A stretch of 64,000 nucleotides of DNA, taken from Pseudomonas sp. MUP55. GTDB lineage: Bacteria; Pseudomonadota; Gammaproteobacteria; Pseudomonadales; Pseudomonadaceae. The notes beneath the pieces were generated by a model. It saw only the letters and a program-made list of their open reading frames with translations. It was not told where the DNA came from and ran no database searches. The position numbers were made by a program, and so were the translations under genes. Shown one piece after another: positions 1 to 10,723 of the stretch; the first letter of the stretch is position 1, and each line of letters starts with the position of its first letter. The DNA is taken from assembly GCF_034043515.1 (NCBI RefSeq), contig NZ_CP138214.1, positions 1,054,001 through 1,118,000 on the forward strand. Direction: 5' to 3'.

Positions 1-469
1 CGGCCGAACCACCGGACGAACCGCCGGGTACGTGTTCCAGGTTCCAGGGGTTTTTCACGGCGCCGTAGTAGCTCGACTCGTTGGCCGACCCCATGGCGAA
101 CTCGTCCATGTTGGTCTTGCCCAGGGTCACGGCCCCGGCGGCGGCCAGCTTGGAGACCACGGTGGCGTCGTAGGGCGCCTTGAAGTTGTCGAGCATCTTC
201 GAGCCGCAGCTGGTGCGAATGCCCTGGGTGCAGAACAGGTCCTTGTGGGCAATCGGGGCGCCTAGCAGCGCGCCGTTCTCACCGTTGGCGCGACGTACGT
301 CGGCGGCCTTGGCCTGGCTCAGGGCCAGCTCCTGGGTGAGGCTGATGAAGCTGTTGACCTTTGGGTCCAGCTCGGCGATACGCGCCAGCAGGGTCGTGGT
401 CAGCTCTTCGGAAGAAAACGTTTTGTCGGCGAGACCGCGGGCGATCTCGGCCAGAGTCATGTGATGCAT
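1..469 (-). CDS. gatA: Glutamyl-tRNA(Gln) amidotransferase subunit A, N-terminal part (partial)
   Basis: The gene runs off the left edge of the window, so only about the first 155 residues are present. GatA is the amidase subunit that releases ammonia from glutamine so that Glu-tRNA(Gln) can be converted to Gln-tRNA(Gln) in the GatCAB complex. The reverse translation begins [10 protein letters not shown] and carries the amidase-signature features: HKDLF with the catalytic-site lysine, and the glycine/serine-rich PGGSSGG segment at the window edge. A second possible Met lies three codons in, at 460. It lies 16 bp downstream of gatC on the same strand, the usual gatCA order. Confidence 0.95.
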   Translation of the reverse strand, partial: MHHMTLAEIARGLADKTFSSEELTTTLLARIAELDPKVNSFISLTQELALSQAKAADVRRANGENGALLGAPIAHKDLFCTQGIRTSCGSKMLDNFKAPYDATVVSKLAAAGAVTLGKTNMDEFAMGSANESSYYGAVKNPWNLEHVPGGSSGGSA

Positions 470-485
470 GAAAGGCTCTTTCCCT

Positions 486-773
486 TTAGTCGATGACTTT
501 CGGAACCAGGTACAGGCCGTTTTCGACCGCTGGCGCGATGGACTGGTAGGCCTCGCGGTTATTGCGCTCGGTCACGACGTCGGCGCGCAGGCGCTGACTG
601 GCTTCCAGCGGGTGAGCCAGGGGCTCGATGCCGTCGGTGTCGACGGCCTGCATTTGGTCAACCAGCCCGAGAATGCTGTTCAGGGCTGCGGTGGTCTGTG
701 GAAGATCGGCGTCATTGAGGCCAAGCGAGGCCAGATGCGCGATTTTTTCCACGTCGGAGCGTTCAAGCGCCAT
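486..773 (-). CDS. gatC: Glutamyl-tRNA(Gln) amidotransferase subunit C
   Basis: This 95-residue protein begins [19 protein letters not shown], the standard GatC opening. GatC is the small belt-like subunit that stabilises the GatA-GatB interface in tRNA-dependent amidation. The length matches the family. It is the first gene of the gatCA(B) operon and is divergent from mreB. The 210-bp spacer 774-983 must hold both promoters, but I could not pick out confident -35/-10 boxes. Confidence 0.95.
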   Translation of the reverse strand: MALERSDVEKIAHLASLGLNDADLPQTTAALNSILGLVDQMQAVDTDGIEPLAHPLEASQRLRADVVTERNNREAYQSIAPAVENGLYLVPKVID

Positions 774-971
774 GGGATTCTCCAGTGGAAAACAGAACGG
801 AGGGCGTCCGTGTGTTAGATTGTCGGAACACTACCGCATTTCTACGGTCATAAGGCCGCGATTGTGGGGGTTGGTGCACAGAAAGTCGGCCAATTTAGCA
901 CATTGGCGCCTTGCCCAAAATCCCTGTCGTTGTTAGAGTTTGCCGCACTTTTTTACCCACGCGTTGCCTAG

Positions 972-2021
<1,050 letters not shown>

Positions 2022-2050
2022 GATTGCCTGGACGGTTCATGCTGGGTCGG

Positions 2051-2076
2051 CAGGCAGCACTTTGCAGTGCTGCCTG
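2051..2076 (+). promoter_or_regulatory. Perfect 11-bp hairpin between mreB and mreC
   Basis: Bases 2051-2061 and 2066-2076 are exact reverse complements around a 4-base loop. A weak T-rich stretch (GTTTATCTT) follows a few bases later rather than immediately. This could be a leaky terminator or an mRNA-stability or processing element that sets mreB expression above mreCD; which one is inference. Confidence 0.55.
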
Positions 2077-2146
2077 TTGGCGTTTATCTTCTTCAATCTG
2101 CATCCAGGCCGGTTTGATGCCGTATGAATAAAGAGAACATTTGCCT

Positions 2147-2163
2147 GGGAGGAGCGGCCTATT
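2147..2163 (+). promoter_or_regulatory. Shine-Dalgarno and probable AUU start of mreC
   Basis: A near-perfect ribosome-binding site, GGGAGGAG (2147-2154), sits 6 bases upstream of an in-frame ATT at 2161. The preceding in-frame stop is TGA at 2125-2127. No ATG, GTG or TTG occurs in frame between that stop and the TTG at 2191, and the 2191 TTG lacks a comparable ribosome-binding site. The arrangement points to initiation at ATT. Confidence 0.7.
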
Positions 2164-3255
2164 AAACCGCTCTTCGCCAAAGGCCCCTCATTGGGCGTGC
2201 GCTTGTTGGTGCTGACCGTGCTTTCGGTCGCGCTGATGGTGGTCGATGCCCGCTTTTCGCTGCTCAAGCCGGTGCGTAGCCAGATGTCGCTGGTGCTGAT
2301 GCAGACCTACTGGATCACCGACCTGCCGCAACGTCTCTACCAGGGCGTGGCCAGCCAATTCGGCAGCCGCACCGAACTGGTGGCCGAGAACGAAAAACTC
2401 AAGACCGAAAACCTGCTGTTGCAGGGCCGCATGCAAAAGCTCGCCGCCCTCACCGAGCAGAACGTTCGGCTGCGCGAATTGCTCAATTCTTCGGCATTGG
2501 TCAACGAAAAGGTCGAAGTGGCCGAGTTGATTGGCATGGACCCCAACCCCTTTACCCATCGCATCATCATCAACAAGGGTGAGCGCGACGGCGTGGTTCT
2601 CGGTCAGCCGGTACTCGATGCCCGCGGCCTGATGGGCCAGGTGGTTGAATTGATGCCCTACACCTCGCGCGTGTTGCTGCTGACCGACACCACCCACAGC
2701 ATTCCTGTGCAGGTCAATCGCAATGGCTTGCGCGCGATCGCCAGCGGCACCGGTAACCCGGAACGCCTGGAGTTGCGGCACGTGGCCGACACCGCCGACA
2801 TCAAGGAAGGCGACCTGCTGGTCAGCTCTGGCCTGGGTCAGCGTTTCCCGGCGGGTTATCCGGTGGCGACGGTCAAGGAGGTCATCCACGATTCCGGCCA
2901 GCCGTTTGCCATCGTGCGTGCCGTGCCGACTGCCGCACTCAACCGCAGCCGCTATCTGCTACTGGTGTTCAGCGACAACCGCACGCCGGAAGAGCGCGCC
3001 AATGACGCCGCGCAGGCCCAGGAAGCGGAAGACAAGCAGAATGGCACCACGCCTGTGATTCCGGCCACCGTGCCGAAGCCTGCGTTTGTTGGGCCGCCCG
3101 CGCCTGTGGCTGCACCGGCAACCGCGGCGCCTGTGGCCACACCGGCCAAGCCGGCTGCCCATAACACACGCCCGGCGAAACCGGCTGCCACCACCGCGCC
3201 TGCCGCGAGGCCCGCGGCAACCGCCCCGGCCACTACGCGGCAGAGGGAGGAATAA
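2161..3255 (+). CDS. mreC: Rod-shape-determining protein MreC
   Basis: MreC is a bitopic periplasmic elongasome component that links MreB and MreD to PBP2. The likely protein starts MIKPLFAKGPSLGVRLLVL from an ATT codon at 2161; a conventional caller would use TTG at 2191 and drop ten residues. One transmembrane segment lies near residues 14-30. A coiled coil follows (about 65-105, LVAENEKLKTENLLLQ), then the beta-rich MreC domain to about residue 275. The C-terminal 85 residues are a Pro/Ala/Thr-rich low-complexity tail typical of pseudomonad MreC. Its TAA stop overlaps the mreD ATG by one base (TAATG), suggesting translational coupling. Confidence 0.93.
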   Translation: MKPLFAKGPSLGVRLLVLTVLSVALMVVDARFSLLKPVRSQMSLVLMQTYWITDLPQRLYQGVASQFGSRTELVAENEKLKTENLLLQGRMQKLAALTEQNVRLRELLNSSALVNEKVEVAELIGMDPNPFTHRIIINKGERDGVVLGQPVLDARGLMGQVVELMPYTSRVLLLTDTTHSIPVQVNRNGLRAIASGTGNPERLELRHVADTADIKEGDLLVSSGLGQRFPAGYPVATVKEVIHDSGQPFAIVRAVPTAALNRSRYLLLVFSDNRTPEERANDAAQAQEAEDKQNGTTPVIPATVPKPAFVGPPAPVAAPATAAPVATPAKPAAHNTRPAKPAATTAPAARPAATAPATTRQREE

Positions 3256-3743
3256 TGGCCAGTACTCATTCGCGCAATGGCTGGATTGTCTGGCTGACCT
3301 TTGCCGTCGGCCTGCTGCTCAGCGTTTCGCCCTTGCCGCAATTCATGGAAATCCTGCGTCCGCTGTGGCTGGCCTTGCTGCTGGCGTTCTGGTCGCTGAA
3401 CCTGCCGCACAAGGTGGGCATGGTCACCGCCATGTGCCTGGGTTTGGCCGAGGATGTGTTGTATGGCACCTTGCTGGGCCAGAACGCGCTGATCCTGACC
3501 CTGATTACCTTCCTGGTGCTGTCGTTGCAGCAGCGTTTGCGCATGTTCCCGATGTGGCAGCAGTGCCTGGTGATCCTGGTGATCTTCGGCCTGGCGCAGT
3601 TGGTTCAGCTCTGGCTCAGCGCCTTGACCGGCAATCGCCAACCTACCCTGGCGCTGGTGCTGCCGGCGCTGGTCAGCGCCTTGCTGTGGCCCTGGATCAG
3701 TTTCGGCCTGCGTGGGTTGCGTCGTCGCTATAAAATCAATTGA
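3255..3743 (+). CDS. mreD: Rod-shape-determining membrane protein MreD
   Basis: The 162-residue protein is almost entirely hydrophobic, with about five transmembrane helices (for example [30 protein letters not shown]). The length fits the MreD family. MreD is the integral membrane partner of MreC in the elongation machinery. Its ATG overlaps the last base of mreC, and a small gap separates it from maf, so mreBCD-maf is probably partly co-transcribed. Confidence 0.95.
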   Translation: MASTHSRNGWIVWLTFAVGLLLSVSPLPQFMEILRPLWLALLLAFWSLNLPHKVGMVTAMCLGLAEDVLYGTLLGQNALILTLITFLVLSLQQRLRMFPMWQQCLVILVIFGLAQLVQLWLSALTGNRQPTLALVLPALVSALLWPWISFGLRGLRRRYKIN

Positions 3744-3793
3744 TGGATTGCGAGGCTCTGCCTGGTTATCGAACCCTACAGGGAGAGTCTGCA

Positions 3794-4390
3794 ATGAATG
3801 TGCTTTATCTGGCCTCGGGCTCACCGCGGCGACGCGAGTTGTTGACCCAGATCGGCGTGCCTTTCACCGTGGTCAGCGCCGCTATCGATGAAACGCCTCT
3901 TACTGACGAAACCCCCGTTGCCTATGTCGAGCGCCTGGCTCGAAGCAAGGCGGCGGCGGGCTTGGCTGCGCTCGAACAAACCGCTGGCGTCTGCGTATTG
4001 GGTGCCGACACCGCCGTTATCGTAGACGGCAAGATTCTTGGCAAACCAGTGGACCAGGCCGATGCCTTGGCCATGTTGACGGCCTTGGCGGGGCGCGAGC
4101 ATGAAGTCTTCACGGCCATTGCCCTCACCGATGGCCAGCGCTGTGAATGCCGATGCGTAAGCAGTCGTGTCGCTTTTCGCGAAATCTCTGTCGAGGAAGC
4201 TACGACTTACTGGCACAGTGGTGAACCCGTGGACAAGGCGGGCGGCTACGCTATTCAAGGGCTTGGCGCGGTGTTCGTGGCCGGACTCAATGGCAGCTAT
4301 TCCGCTGTGGTCGGCCTGCCGGTGTGCGAAACCGCACAACTGCTGGGCCAATTCGGCATACCTTGTTGGCAAAACCTTACCGCGCGCTGA
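3794..4390 (+). CDS. maf: Maf family nucleoside triphosphate pyrophosphatase (YhdE-like)
   Basis: The protein from 3794 begins [17 protein letters not shown], the Maf signature, after a GGGAGAG ribosome-binding site at 3781-3787. The reading frame opens further upstream at 3740, but that start lacks the family N-terminus. Maf proteins hydrolyse non-canonical or excess nucleoside triphosphates (dTTP, UTP and modified bases) to monophosphates. Conserved acidic residues appear in [12 protein letters not shown] and in the HEVFTAIAL segment. At 198 residues it matches the YhdE subgroup. The maf-rng order next to mreBCD is conserved in gammaproteobacteria. Confidence 0.93.
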   Translation: MNVLYLASGSPRRRELLTQIGVPFTVVSAAIDETPLTDETPVAYVERLARSKAAAGLAALEQTAGVCVLGADTAVIVDGKILGKPVDQADALAMLTALAGREHEVFTAIALTDGQRCECRCVSSRVAFREISVEEATTYWHSGEPVDKAGGYAIQGLGAVFVAGLNGSYSAVVGLPVCETAQLLGQFGIPCWQNLTAR

Positions 4391-4461
4391 ACGCCTTTAC
4401 TTTCGCGCCAAGCCCTAAGTGATCGGTCACTACTGTGAAAACGCCTGAACGAGACCCAGCC

Positions 4462-5919
4462 ATGAGCGAAGAGATTCTGATCAATATCACGCCGATGGAA
4501 TCGCGCGTGGCGGTGGTAGAGAACGGTGTTCTGCAAGAAGTGCACGTAGAGCGCACCCAGAAGCGCGGGATCGTCGGCAATATCTATAAAGGCAAGGTGG
4601 TGCGCGTATTGCCGGGCATGCAGGCGGCTTTTGTCGACATCGGCCTGGACCGCGCCGCGTTTATCCATGCTTCGGAAATTTCCCTGCGCGAAGGCCCGGC
4701 GGTGGAAAGCATCAGCGCGCTGGTGCATGAAGGGCAGAGCCTGGTGGTGCAAGTCACCAAGGACCCCATCGGTTCCAAGGGCGCGCGGCTGACCACCCAA
4801 CTGTCGATTCCTTCGCGCTACCTGGTGTACATGCCGCGCACCGCCCATGTCGGCATTTCCCTCAAGATCGAGGATGAGGCCGAACGCGAGCGCCTGAAGA
4901 AAGTGGTCAGCGACTGTGTCGCCGCCGAGGGCATCAAGGAAGCCGGCGGGTTCATCCTGCGCACCGCCGCCGAGGGCGCGGGCGCCGATGAAATCCTGAT
5001 GGATATTCGCTACCTGCGACGCCTGTGGGACCAGATCGCGGCGCAGATCCAGACCATTGGCGCGCCAAGCGTGATCTATGAAGACCTTGGCTTGGCGCTG
5101 CGTACCTTGCGCGACCTGGTCAGCCCGAAAATCGAGAAAATTCGCATCGACTCGCGGGAAACCTTCCAGCGCACAACGCAATTTGTCGCCGAGCTGATGC
5201 CGGAAATTGCCGACCGCCTTGAGCACTATCCCGGCGAGCGCCCGATATTCGACCTGTATGGCGTCGAAGACGAAATCCAGAAAGCCCTGGAGCGCAAGGT
5301 CCCGCTCAAATCGGGTGGCTACCTGGTGGTGGACCCGGCGGAAGCCATGACCACCATCGACGTCAACACGGGCGCGTTCGTGGGGCACCGCAACCTCGAA
5401 GAGACCATCTTCAAGACCAACCTCGAAGCGGCCACTGCGATTGCGCGCCAGCTGCGCCTGCGCAACCTGGGTGGCATCATCATCATCGACTTCATCGACA
5501 TGGAAGACGGCGAGCATCAACGCCAGGTGCTGCGCACCCTCGAAAAACAGCTGGAGCGCGACCACGCCAAGACCAACATCATCGGCATCACCGAGCTGGG
5601 CCTGGTGCAGATGACCCGCAAGCGCACCCGAGAAAGCCTTGAGCAGGTGCTGTGCGAACCCTGCAGCAGTTGCCAGGGGCGCGGTAAGTTGAAAACCCCG
5701 GAAACGGTTTGCTACGAGATTTTCCGTGAAATCCTACGAGAGGCACGCGCTTACCAGGCCGAAGGTTATAGAGTGCTGGCCAACCAGAAAGTGGTCGACC
5801 GCCTGCTGGACGAAGAGTCCGGCAACGTCGCCGAGCTGGAGGGGTTTATTGGTCGCACTATTCGTTTTCAGGTCGAAACCATGTATTCCCAGGAACAATA
5901 CGACGTGGTGCTGCTCTGA
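4462..5919 (+). CDS. rng: Ribonuclease G
   Basis: RNase G is an endoribonuclease of the RNase E/G family that matures the 5' end of 16S rRNA and initiates decay of some mRNAs. The chosen ATG gives MSEEILINITPMESRVAVVE, the conserved RNase G start; a GTG at 4435 would add nine unsupported residues. An S1 RNA-binding fold covers roughly residues 35-125. The DNase I-like catalytic region has aspartates in DVNTGAFVG (near 300) and IIIIDFIDM (near 345). The zinc-link cysteines are in CEPCSSC (near 405). At 485 residues it lacks the long C-terminal scaffold of RNase E, which separates the two. Confidence 0.95.
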   Translation: MSEEILINITPMESRVAVVENGVLQEVHVERTQKRGIVGNIYKGKVVRVLPGMQAAFVDIGLDRAAFIHASEISLREGPAVESISALVHEGQSLVVQVTKDPIGSKGARLTTQLSIPSRYLVYMPRTAHVGISLKIEDEAERERLKKVVSDCVAAEGIKEAGGFILRTAAEGAGADEILMDIRYLRRLWDQIAAQIQTIGAPSVIYEDLGLALRTLRDLVSPKIEKIRIDSRETFQRTTQFVAELMPEIADRLEHYPGERPIFDLYGVEDEIQKALERKVPLKSGGYLVVDPAEAMTTIDVNTGAFVGHRNLEETIFKTNLEAATAIARQLRLRNLGGIIIIDFIDMEDGEHQRQVLRTLEKQLERDHAKTNIIGITELGLVQMTRKRTRESLEQVLCEPCSSCQGRGKLKTPETVCYEIFREILREARAYQAEGYRVLANQKVVDRLLDEESGNVAELEGFIGRTIRFQVETMYSQEQYDVVLL

Positions 5920-5994
5920 TCCCCATTCGTTTTTCCTTTCCGCGATCGACAGGCACTGACCTGTCATCGACTACCGCTTTGAGGGTCGCCTGAC

Positions 5995-8900
5995 ATGGAG
6001 CGTCTGATACGCTTTTTTGCCGCTTTGACCCGTTGGGGGCTGGGCCTGTGTGCGTTGCTGCTGGTATTGGCGGCGGTGTACGTGAGCCTGGGGCGCGAAT
6101 TGACCCCGCTGGTGGCCGAATACCGCGCTGAAGTCCAGGACAAGGCCCAGGCTGCGGTGCAGATGCCCGTGCACATCGGTAGCCTCGAAGGCCGCTGGAG
6201 CGGGTTTGCCCCTGTGTTGCTGGCCCATGACGTAATGATCGGCGAGGGCAACAGTGCCTTGCGCCTGGATCAGGTCGAAGTCGTGCCCGACCTGTGGGCC
6301 AGCCTCACCGCCCGTGAAGTGCGCATCGCCCATCTGCAGGTCAGCGGCGTGCAGTTGAGCGTCAAGGAAGACAAGGACGGCCATTGGGCGCTGCAAGGCT
6401 TGCCAATACAGGACGACCAGCCCCTGGACCCGCAACAGCTGCTCACGCGTATGCAGATGGTCAAGCGCGTGTCGGTGCTGGACAGTCAGGTGACCCTGCA
6501 ACCGTATGACCGGGCGCCGGTGACCGTGACTTATGTCGGCCTGAGCCTGCACACCGGCATGAGCCAACAACGCCTGGACGCGCGTCTGACCTTGCCCGAC
6601 GGCCAACCACTCGCCTTGAGCCTGCGCAGCCGCATCCGTGCCAGTCAATGGAAGGATGCCGAAGTCGACGCCTACCTGAGCCTTCCACAAAGCGACTGGG
6701 CCAAGTGGATTCCGTCCAGGCTGACTCAGCAATGGAAGCTCACCCAGCTCAAGGCCGGCGGCGAGTTCTGGCTCAACTGGGCCAACGGCACCGTGCAAAG
6801 CGCGGTGGTGCGCCTCAACTCGCCGCAGGTAAAAGGCAGCTACGCCGAGCGCAAGCCGGTGCAGATCGAAAACCTGGCCCTGACGGCCTATGTGCAACGT
6901 AGCGACGGCGGCCTCAAGGTGCTGTTCGATTCGCTGGCGATGAACATCGGGGAAACCCGCTGGGAATCGCGCCTGCAACTGCAGCAGAGCCTGGCGACCG
7001 ATAAAGATCTGGAAGTGTGGAAACTGCAGGCCGACCGGCTCGACCTGACGCCCATCACGCCATTGCTCAATGCCCTGGCACCGCTGCCGGAAGGCTTCGC
7101 CAAGGCCGTTGAGCAGTTGAAAGCCACTGGCCGGTTGCGCAATGTGCTGGTCGACTTCCGTCCGCAGGACACCACCGATCAAAAGGTCAGTTTTGCCGCC
7201 AACCTTGAGCGCGTCGGTTTTGATGCGTACTTCGGCGCGCCGGCTGCGGGCAATGTGTCCGGCAGCATCAGTGGCGACCTGGGCCATGGCGAGTTGCGCA
7301 TGGACAGCAAAGACTTTTCCCTGCACCTGTTCCCTATCTTCGCCAAGCCATGGCAGTACATTCAGGCCAATGCGCGCCTGACCTGGACGCTGGACAAGCA
7401 GGGCTTCACCCTGGTCGCGCCGTATATCAAGGTGCTGGGCGAAGAAGGCAACGTCGCGGCGGACTTCCTGATTCGCCTGCATTTCGACCATAGCCAGGAG
7501 GACTACATGGACCTGCGCGTCGGCATGGTCAATGGCGATGGTCGTTTTACCCCCAAGTACTTGCCGGCGGTGTTGAGCCCGGCACTGGATGAGTGGTTGC
7601 GCACGGCGATCCTCAAGGGCGCTGTAGATGAAGGTTTTTTCCAGTACCAAGGCTCCTTGAGCCACAACGCGCTGCCGGCCTCGCGCAATATCAGCCTGTT
7701 CTTCAAGGTGCATGATGCCGAGCTGGCGTTCCAGCCGGGCTGGCCCCATGTGAACAAGGTCAACGGTGAGGTGTTCGTCGAGGAGAGCGGTGTGCGCATC
7801 CTGGCCAGCAAGGGCCAATTGCTCAATACCCAGGTCAAGGACGTCTACGTCAACATCCCCCACGCGCCAGCCGGCAAGGACAGCCACCTGCTGCTCACCG
7901 GCGGGTTTTCCGGTGGGTTGGGCGATGGTTTGAAAATCCTCCAGGAAGCCCCTATTGGCACTGCATCCACCTTCGCCGGCTGGAAGGGCGAGGGCGACCT
8001 GCAGGGCAGCCTGGATCTGGACGTGCCGCTGGCCAAGGGCACCGAGCCCAAGATCGTGGTCGACTTCAAGACCGACAAGGCGCGCCTGCAACTGGCGGAG
8101 CCTACGCTGGACCTGACCCAGCTCAAGGGAGACTTCCGTTTCGACAGCGCCAAGGGCTTGAGCGGCCAGAACATATCGGCCCAGGCGTTCGATCGCCCGA
8201 TCAGCGCGCAGATCTTTGCCGAGGGCAAGCCCGGCGCCATCAGCACCCGTGTGACCGCCAAGGGGCAAGTGACGGTCAAGCGGCTCACGGACTGGTTGAA
8301 AGTCAGCCAGCCGCTGCCGGTGTCCGGCGATATTCCGTACCAGCTGCAGGTGATTCTGGACGGTGCGGACAGTCAACTGATGGTCAACTCCAATCTCAAG
8401 GGCGTCGCGGTGGATCTGCCGGCGCCGTTTGGCATGCCGGCAAGTCAGGGCCGTGACAGCACGTTCCGCATGACCTTGCAGGGCGCGGAGCGCCGTTACT
8501 GGTTTGATTACGGCGAGCTGGCGAATTTCACGTTTGCGGCACCGGCGGATAACTTCAATGAAGGGCGCGGCGAACTGTTCCTCGGCGATGGCGATGCAGT
8601 GCTGCCCGGCGCGAAGGGCCTACGGGTTCGCGGGGTACTCTCCGAGCTGGATATCGATCCGTGGAAACAACTCGCGAACCGCTACGCGGGTAATGATCCC
8701 GGTGGTAGCGCCAAGCAATTGCTCAGCGGTGCCGATTTCAAGGTAGGCAAGCTGACCGGTTTTGGTACGCAGTTCGACCAGGTCAAACTGCAGCTGGACC
8801 GCAAGCCCGTGGCCTGGGGCCTGCAGTTCGACAGCCAGCAAGCCAAGGGCACGGTGAATCTGCCGGACGCCAAGGGCGCGCCTATCGCCATCAACCTGCA

Positions 8901-9810
8901 GTACGTCAAGTTGCCCGCGGTCGATCCGACCGTACAGGCGGACGAGAATGCCCCGGACCCGCTGGCCGATATCGACCCCAAGGATATTCCGGCAATGGAT
9001 ATCGCCATCAATCAACTGTTCCAGGGGCCGGATTTGGTGGGCGCGTGGTCGCTGAAAATCCGCCCGACCGCCAAGGGCCTGGCCTTCAATAACCTGGACC
9101 TGGGCCTCAAAGGCATGCAGCTCAACGGTGCCGGTGGCTGGGAAGGGGTGCCGGGGGCCAGCAGCAGTTGGTACAAAGGCCGGCTGGACGGCAAGAACAT
9201 TGCCGACGTGCTCAAGGGCTGGGGCTTTGCACCCACCGTGACCAGTGAGGATTTCCATCTGGACGTGGACGGTCGTTGGCCGGGTTCGCCTGCCTGGGTC
9301 GGACCCAAGCGGTTCTCCGGTAGCCTGGATGCAGCGTTCCGTAAAGGCCAGTTCGTGGAAGTGGAAGGTGGCGCTCAGGCGCTGCGGGTGTTTGGCCTGC
9401 TTAACTTCAACTCCATCGGCCGTCGTTTGCGCCTGGACTTCTCCGACCTGCTCGGCAAGGGCCTGAGCTACGACCGGGTCAAGGGCCTGCTCGCCGCCAG
9501 TAACGGCGTGTTCGTGACCCGTGAACCCATCACCATGACCGGGCCGTCCACCAACCTTGAACTCAATGGCACCCTGGACCTCGTGGCCGATCGCGTTGAT
9601 GCCAAGTTGCTGGTGACGCTGCCGGTCACCAACAACCTGCCCATCGCGGCGTTGATCGTCGGCGCACCGGCCATTGGCGGCGCGTTGTTCCTGATCGACA
9701 AGCTGATCGGCGACCGGGTATCGCGCTTCGCCAGCGTGCAGTACACCGTGCAAGGCCCTTGGAAGGACCCGAAAATCACCTTCGACAAGCCATTTGAAAA
9801 GCCAAACTGA
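5995..9810 (+). CDS. yhdP: YhdP family AsmA-like envelope lipid transport protein
   Basis: This 1271-residue protein has an N-terminal transmembrane helix (about residues 13-32, LGLCALLLVLAAVYVSLG). A very long beta-rich region follows, with repeated AsmA/TAM-type segments, and a hydrophobic C-terminal AsmA-like end (NLPIAALIVGAPAIGGALFLIDKLIG). Length and layout match the YhdP family, which with TamB and YdbH bridges the inner and outer membranes and moves phospholipids outward. It follows rng by 75 bp, as in other gammaproteobacteria, and precedes nit and tldD on the same strand. The substrate role is known for the Escherichia coli homologue and inferred here. Confidence 0.92.
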   Translation: MERLIRFFAALTRWGLGLCALLLVLAAVYVSLGRELTPLVAEYRAEVQDKAQAAVQMPVHIGSLEGRWSGFAPVLLAHDVMIGEGNSALRLDQVEVVPDLWASLTAREVRIAHLQVSGVQLSVKEDKDGHWALQGLPIQDDQPLDPQQLLTRMQMVKRVSVLDSQVTLQPYDRAPVTVTYVGLSLHTGMSQQRLDARLTLPDGQPLALSLRSRIRASQWKDAEVDAYLSLPQSDWAKWIPSRLTQQWKLTQLKAGGEFWLNWANGTVQSAVVRLNSPQVKGSYAERKPVQIENLALTAYVQRSDGGLKVLFDSLAMNIGETRWESRLQLQQSLATDKDLEVWKLQADRLDLTPITPLLNALAPLPEGFAKAVEQLKATGRLRNVLVDFRPQDTTDQKVSFAANLERVGFDAYFGAPAAGNVSGSISGDLGHGELRMDSKDFSLHLFPIFAKPWQYIQANARLTWTLDKQGFTLVAPYIKVLGEEGNVAADFLIRLHFDHSQEDYMDLRVGMVNGDGRFTPKYLPAVLSPALDEWLRTAILKGAVDEGFFQYQGSLSHNALPASRNISLFFKVHDAELAFQPGWPHVNKVNGEVFVEESGVRILASKGQLLNTQVKDVYVNIPHAPAGKDSHLLLTGGFSGGLGDGLKILQEAPIGTASTFAGWKGEGDLQGSLDLDVPLAKGTEPKIVVDFKTDKARLQLAEPTLDLTQLKGDFRFDSAKGLSGQNISAQAFDRPISAQIFAEGKPGAISTRVTAKGQVTVKRLTDWLKVSQPLPVSGDIPYQLQVILDGADSQLMVNSNLKGVAVDLPAPFGMPASQGRDSTFRMTLQGAERRYWFDYGELANFTFAAPADNFNEGRGELFLGDGDAVLPGAKGLRVRGVLSELDIDPWKQLANRYAGNDPGGSAKQLLSGADFKVGKLTGFGTQFDQVKLQLDRKPVAWGLQFDSQQAKGTVNLPDAKGAPIAINLQYVKLPAVDPTVQADENAPDPLADIDPKDIPAMDIAINQLFQGPDLVGAWSLKIRPTAKGLAFNNLDLGLKGMQLNGAGGWEGVPGASSSWYKGRLDGKNIADVLKGWGFAPTVTSEDFHLDVDGRWPGSPAWVGPKRFSGSLDAAFRKGQFVEVEGGAQALRVFGLLNFNSIGRRLRLDFSDLLGKGLSYDRVKGLLAASNGVFVTREPITMTGPSTNLELNGTLDLVADRVDAKLLVTLPVTNNLPIAALIVGAPAIGGALFLIDKLIGDRVSRFASVQYTVQGPWKDPKITFDKPFEKPN

Positions 9811-9858
9811 GAGGCTGTGGAGTAGCATGGTCCCATGCCCTTTACGGAGTGTCGGCCC

Positions 9859-10707
9859 ATGTCCTTTGCGGTAATCCAAATGGTCAGCCAGAGTGACGTG
9901 CTGGCCAACCTGGCCCAGGCACGCCGCCTGCTGGAACGAGCGGCGGCGGATGGCGCCAGGCTTGCGGTATTGCCGGAGAACTTCGCCGCCATGGGCCGCC
10001 GGGACATGGCCGACATCGGTCGCGCCGAGGCCTTGGGTGAAGGTCCGATCCTGCCATGGTTGAAACAGACCGCTCGCGACCTCACCTTATGGATAGTGGC
10101 CGGCACCGTGCCGTTGCCCCCAGCGGACCAACCGAACGCCAAACCCAACGCCTGTTCGCTGCTGGTCGACGACCGTGGTGAATTCGCCGCTCGTTACGAC
10201 AAGCTGCACTTGTTCGATGTGGATGTGGCGGATGCCCGGGGTCGTTATCGCGAATCCGACGACTATGCTTTCGGAAGCAACGTGGTGGTGGCAGATACGC
10301 CAGTGGGGCGCCTGGGGCTGACGGTGTGTTACGACCTGCGCTTTCCTGAGCTGTACAGTGAGTTGCGTGCGGCGGGGGCTGAGTTGATCAGCGCGCCCTC
10401 GGCGTTTACGGCGGTGACGGGGGCTGCGCATTGGGATGTGCTGATTCGTGCACGGGCCATCGAAACCCAGTGTTACCTGCTGGCGGCTGCCCAGGGCGGT
10501 GTGCATCCGGGGCCCAGGGAAACCCATGGGCATGCAGCGATTATCGACCCCTGGGGACGTGTGTTGGCCCAACAGGATCAAGGCGAAGCGGTGTTAGTGG
10601 CCGAACGCGACAGCAATGAACAGGCGTCGATACGGGCGCGCATGCCGGTGGTCAATCACCGGCGCTTTTTCTCGCAGGGCGCGCAGCGACCTGCTTCAGA
10701 ACGATGA
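9859..10707 (+). CDS. Carbon-nitrogen hydrolase (Nit/omega-amidase type)
   Basis: The ATG at 9859 gives [13 protein letters not shown] and has GGAGT upstream at 9847-9851. An in-frame ATG at 9835 would add eight residues. The nitrilase-superfamily catalytic triad is visible: Glu in VLPENFA (near 40), Lys in [10 protein letters not shown] (near 114) and Cys in [10 protein letters not shown] (near 155). The closest described relatives are Nit1-type deaminated-glutathione amidases, which remove the side product made when transaminases act on glutathione; that substrate is inferred from family resemblance. At 282 residues the length is normal. It lies between yhdP and tldD, 16 bp before the tldD start. 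Confidence 0.9.
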   Translation: MSFAVIQMVSQSDVLANLAQARRLLERAAADGARLAVLPENFAAMGRRDMADIGRAEALGEGPILPWLKQTARDLTLWIVAGTVPLPPADQPNAKPNACSLLVDDRGEFAARYDKLHLFDVDVADARGRYRESDDYAFGSNVVVADTPVGRLGLTVCYDLRFPELYSELRAAGAELISAPSAFTAVTGAAHWDVLIRARAIETQCYLLAAAQGGVHPGPRETHGHAAIIDPWGRVLAQQDQGEAVLVAERDSNEQASIRARMPVVNHRRFFSQGAQRPASER

Positions 10708-10723
10708 ATTTAAGGCCAAACCT

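Noticed and set aside
5971..8376. An 801-codon open frame antisense to yhdP
   Set aside because: Its composition (many Gln, His, Val, Leu) is typical of the reverse reading of GC-rich genes, and it has no similarity I recognise; yhdP on the plus strand has clear family features.
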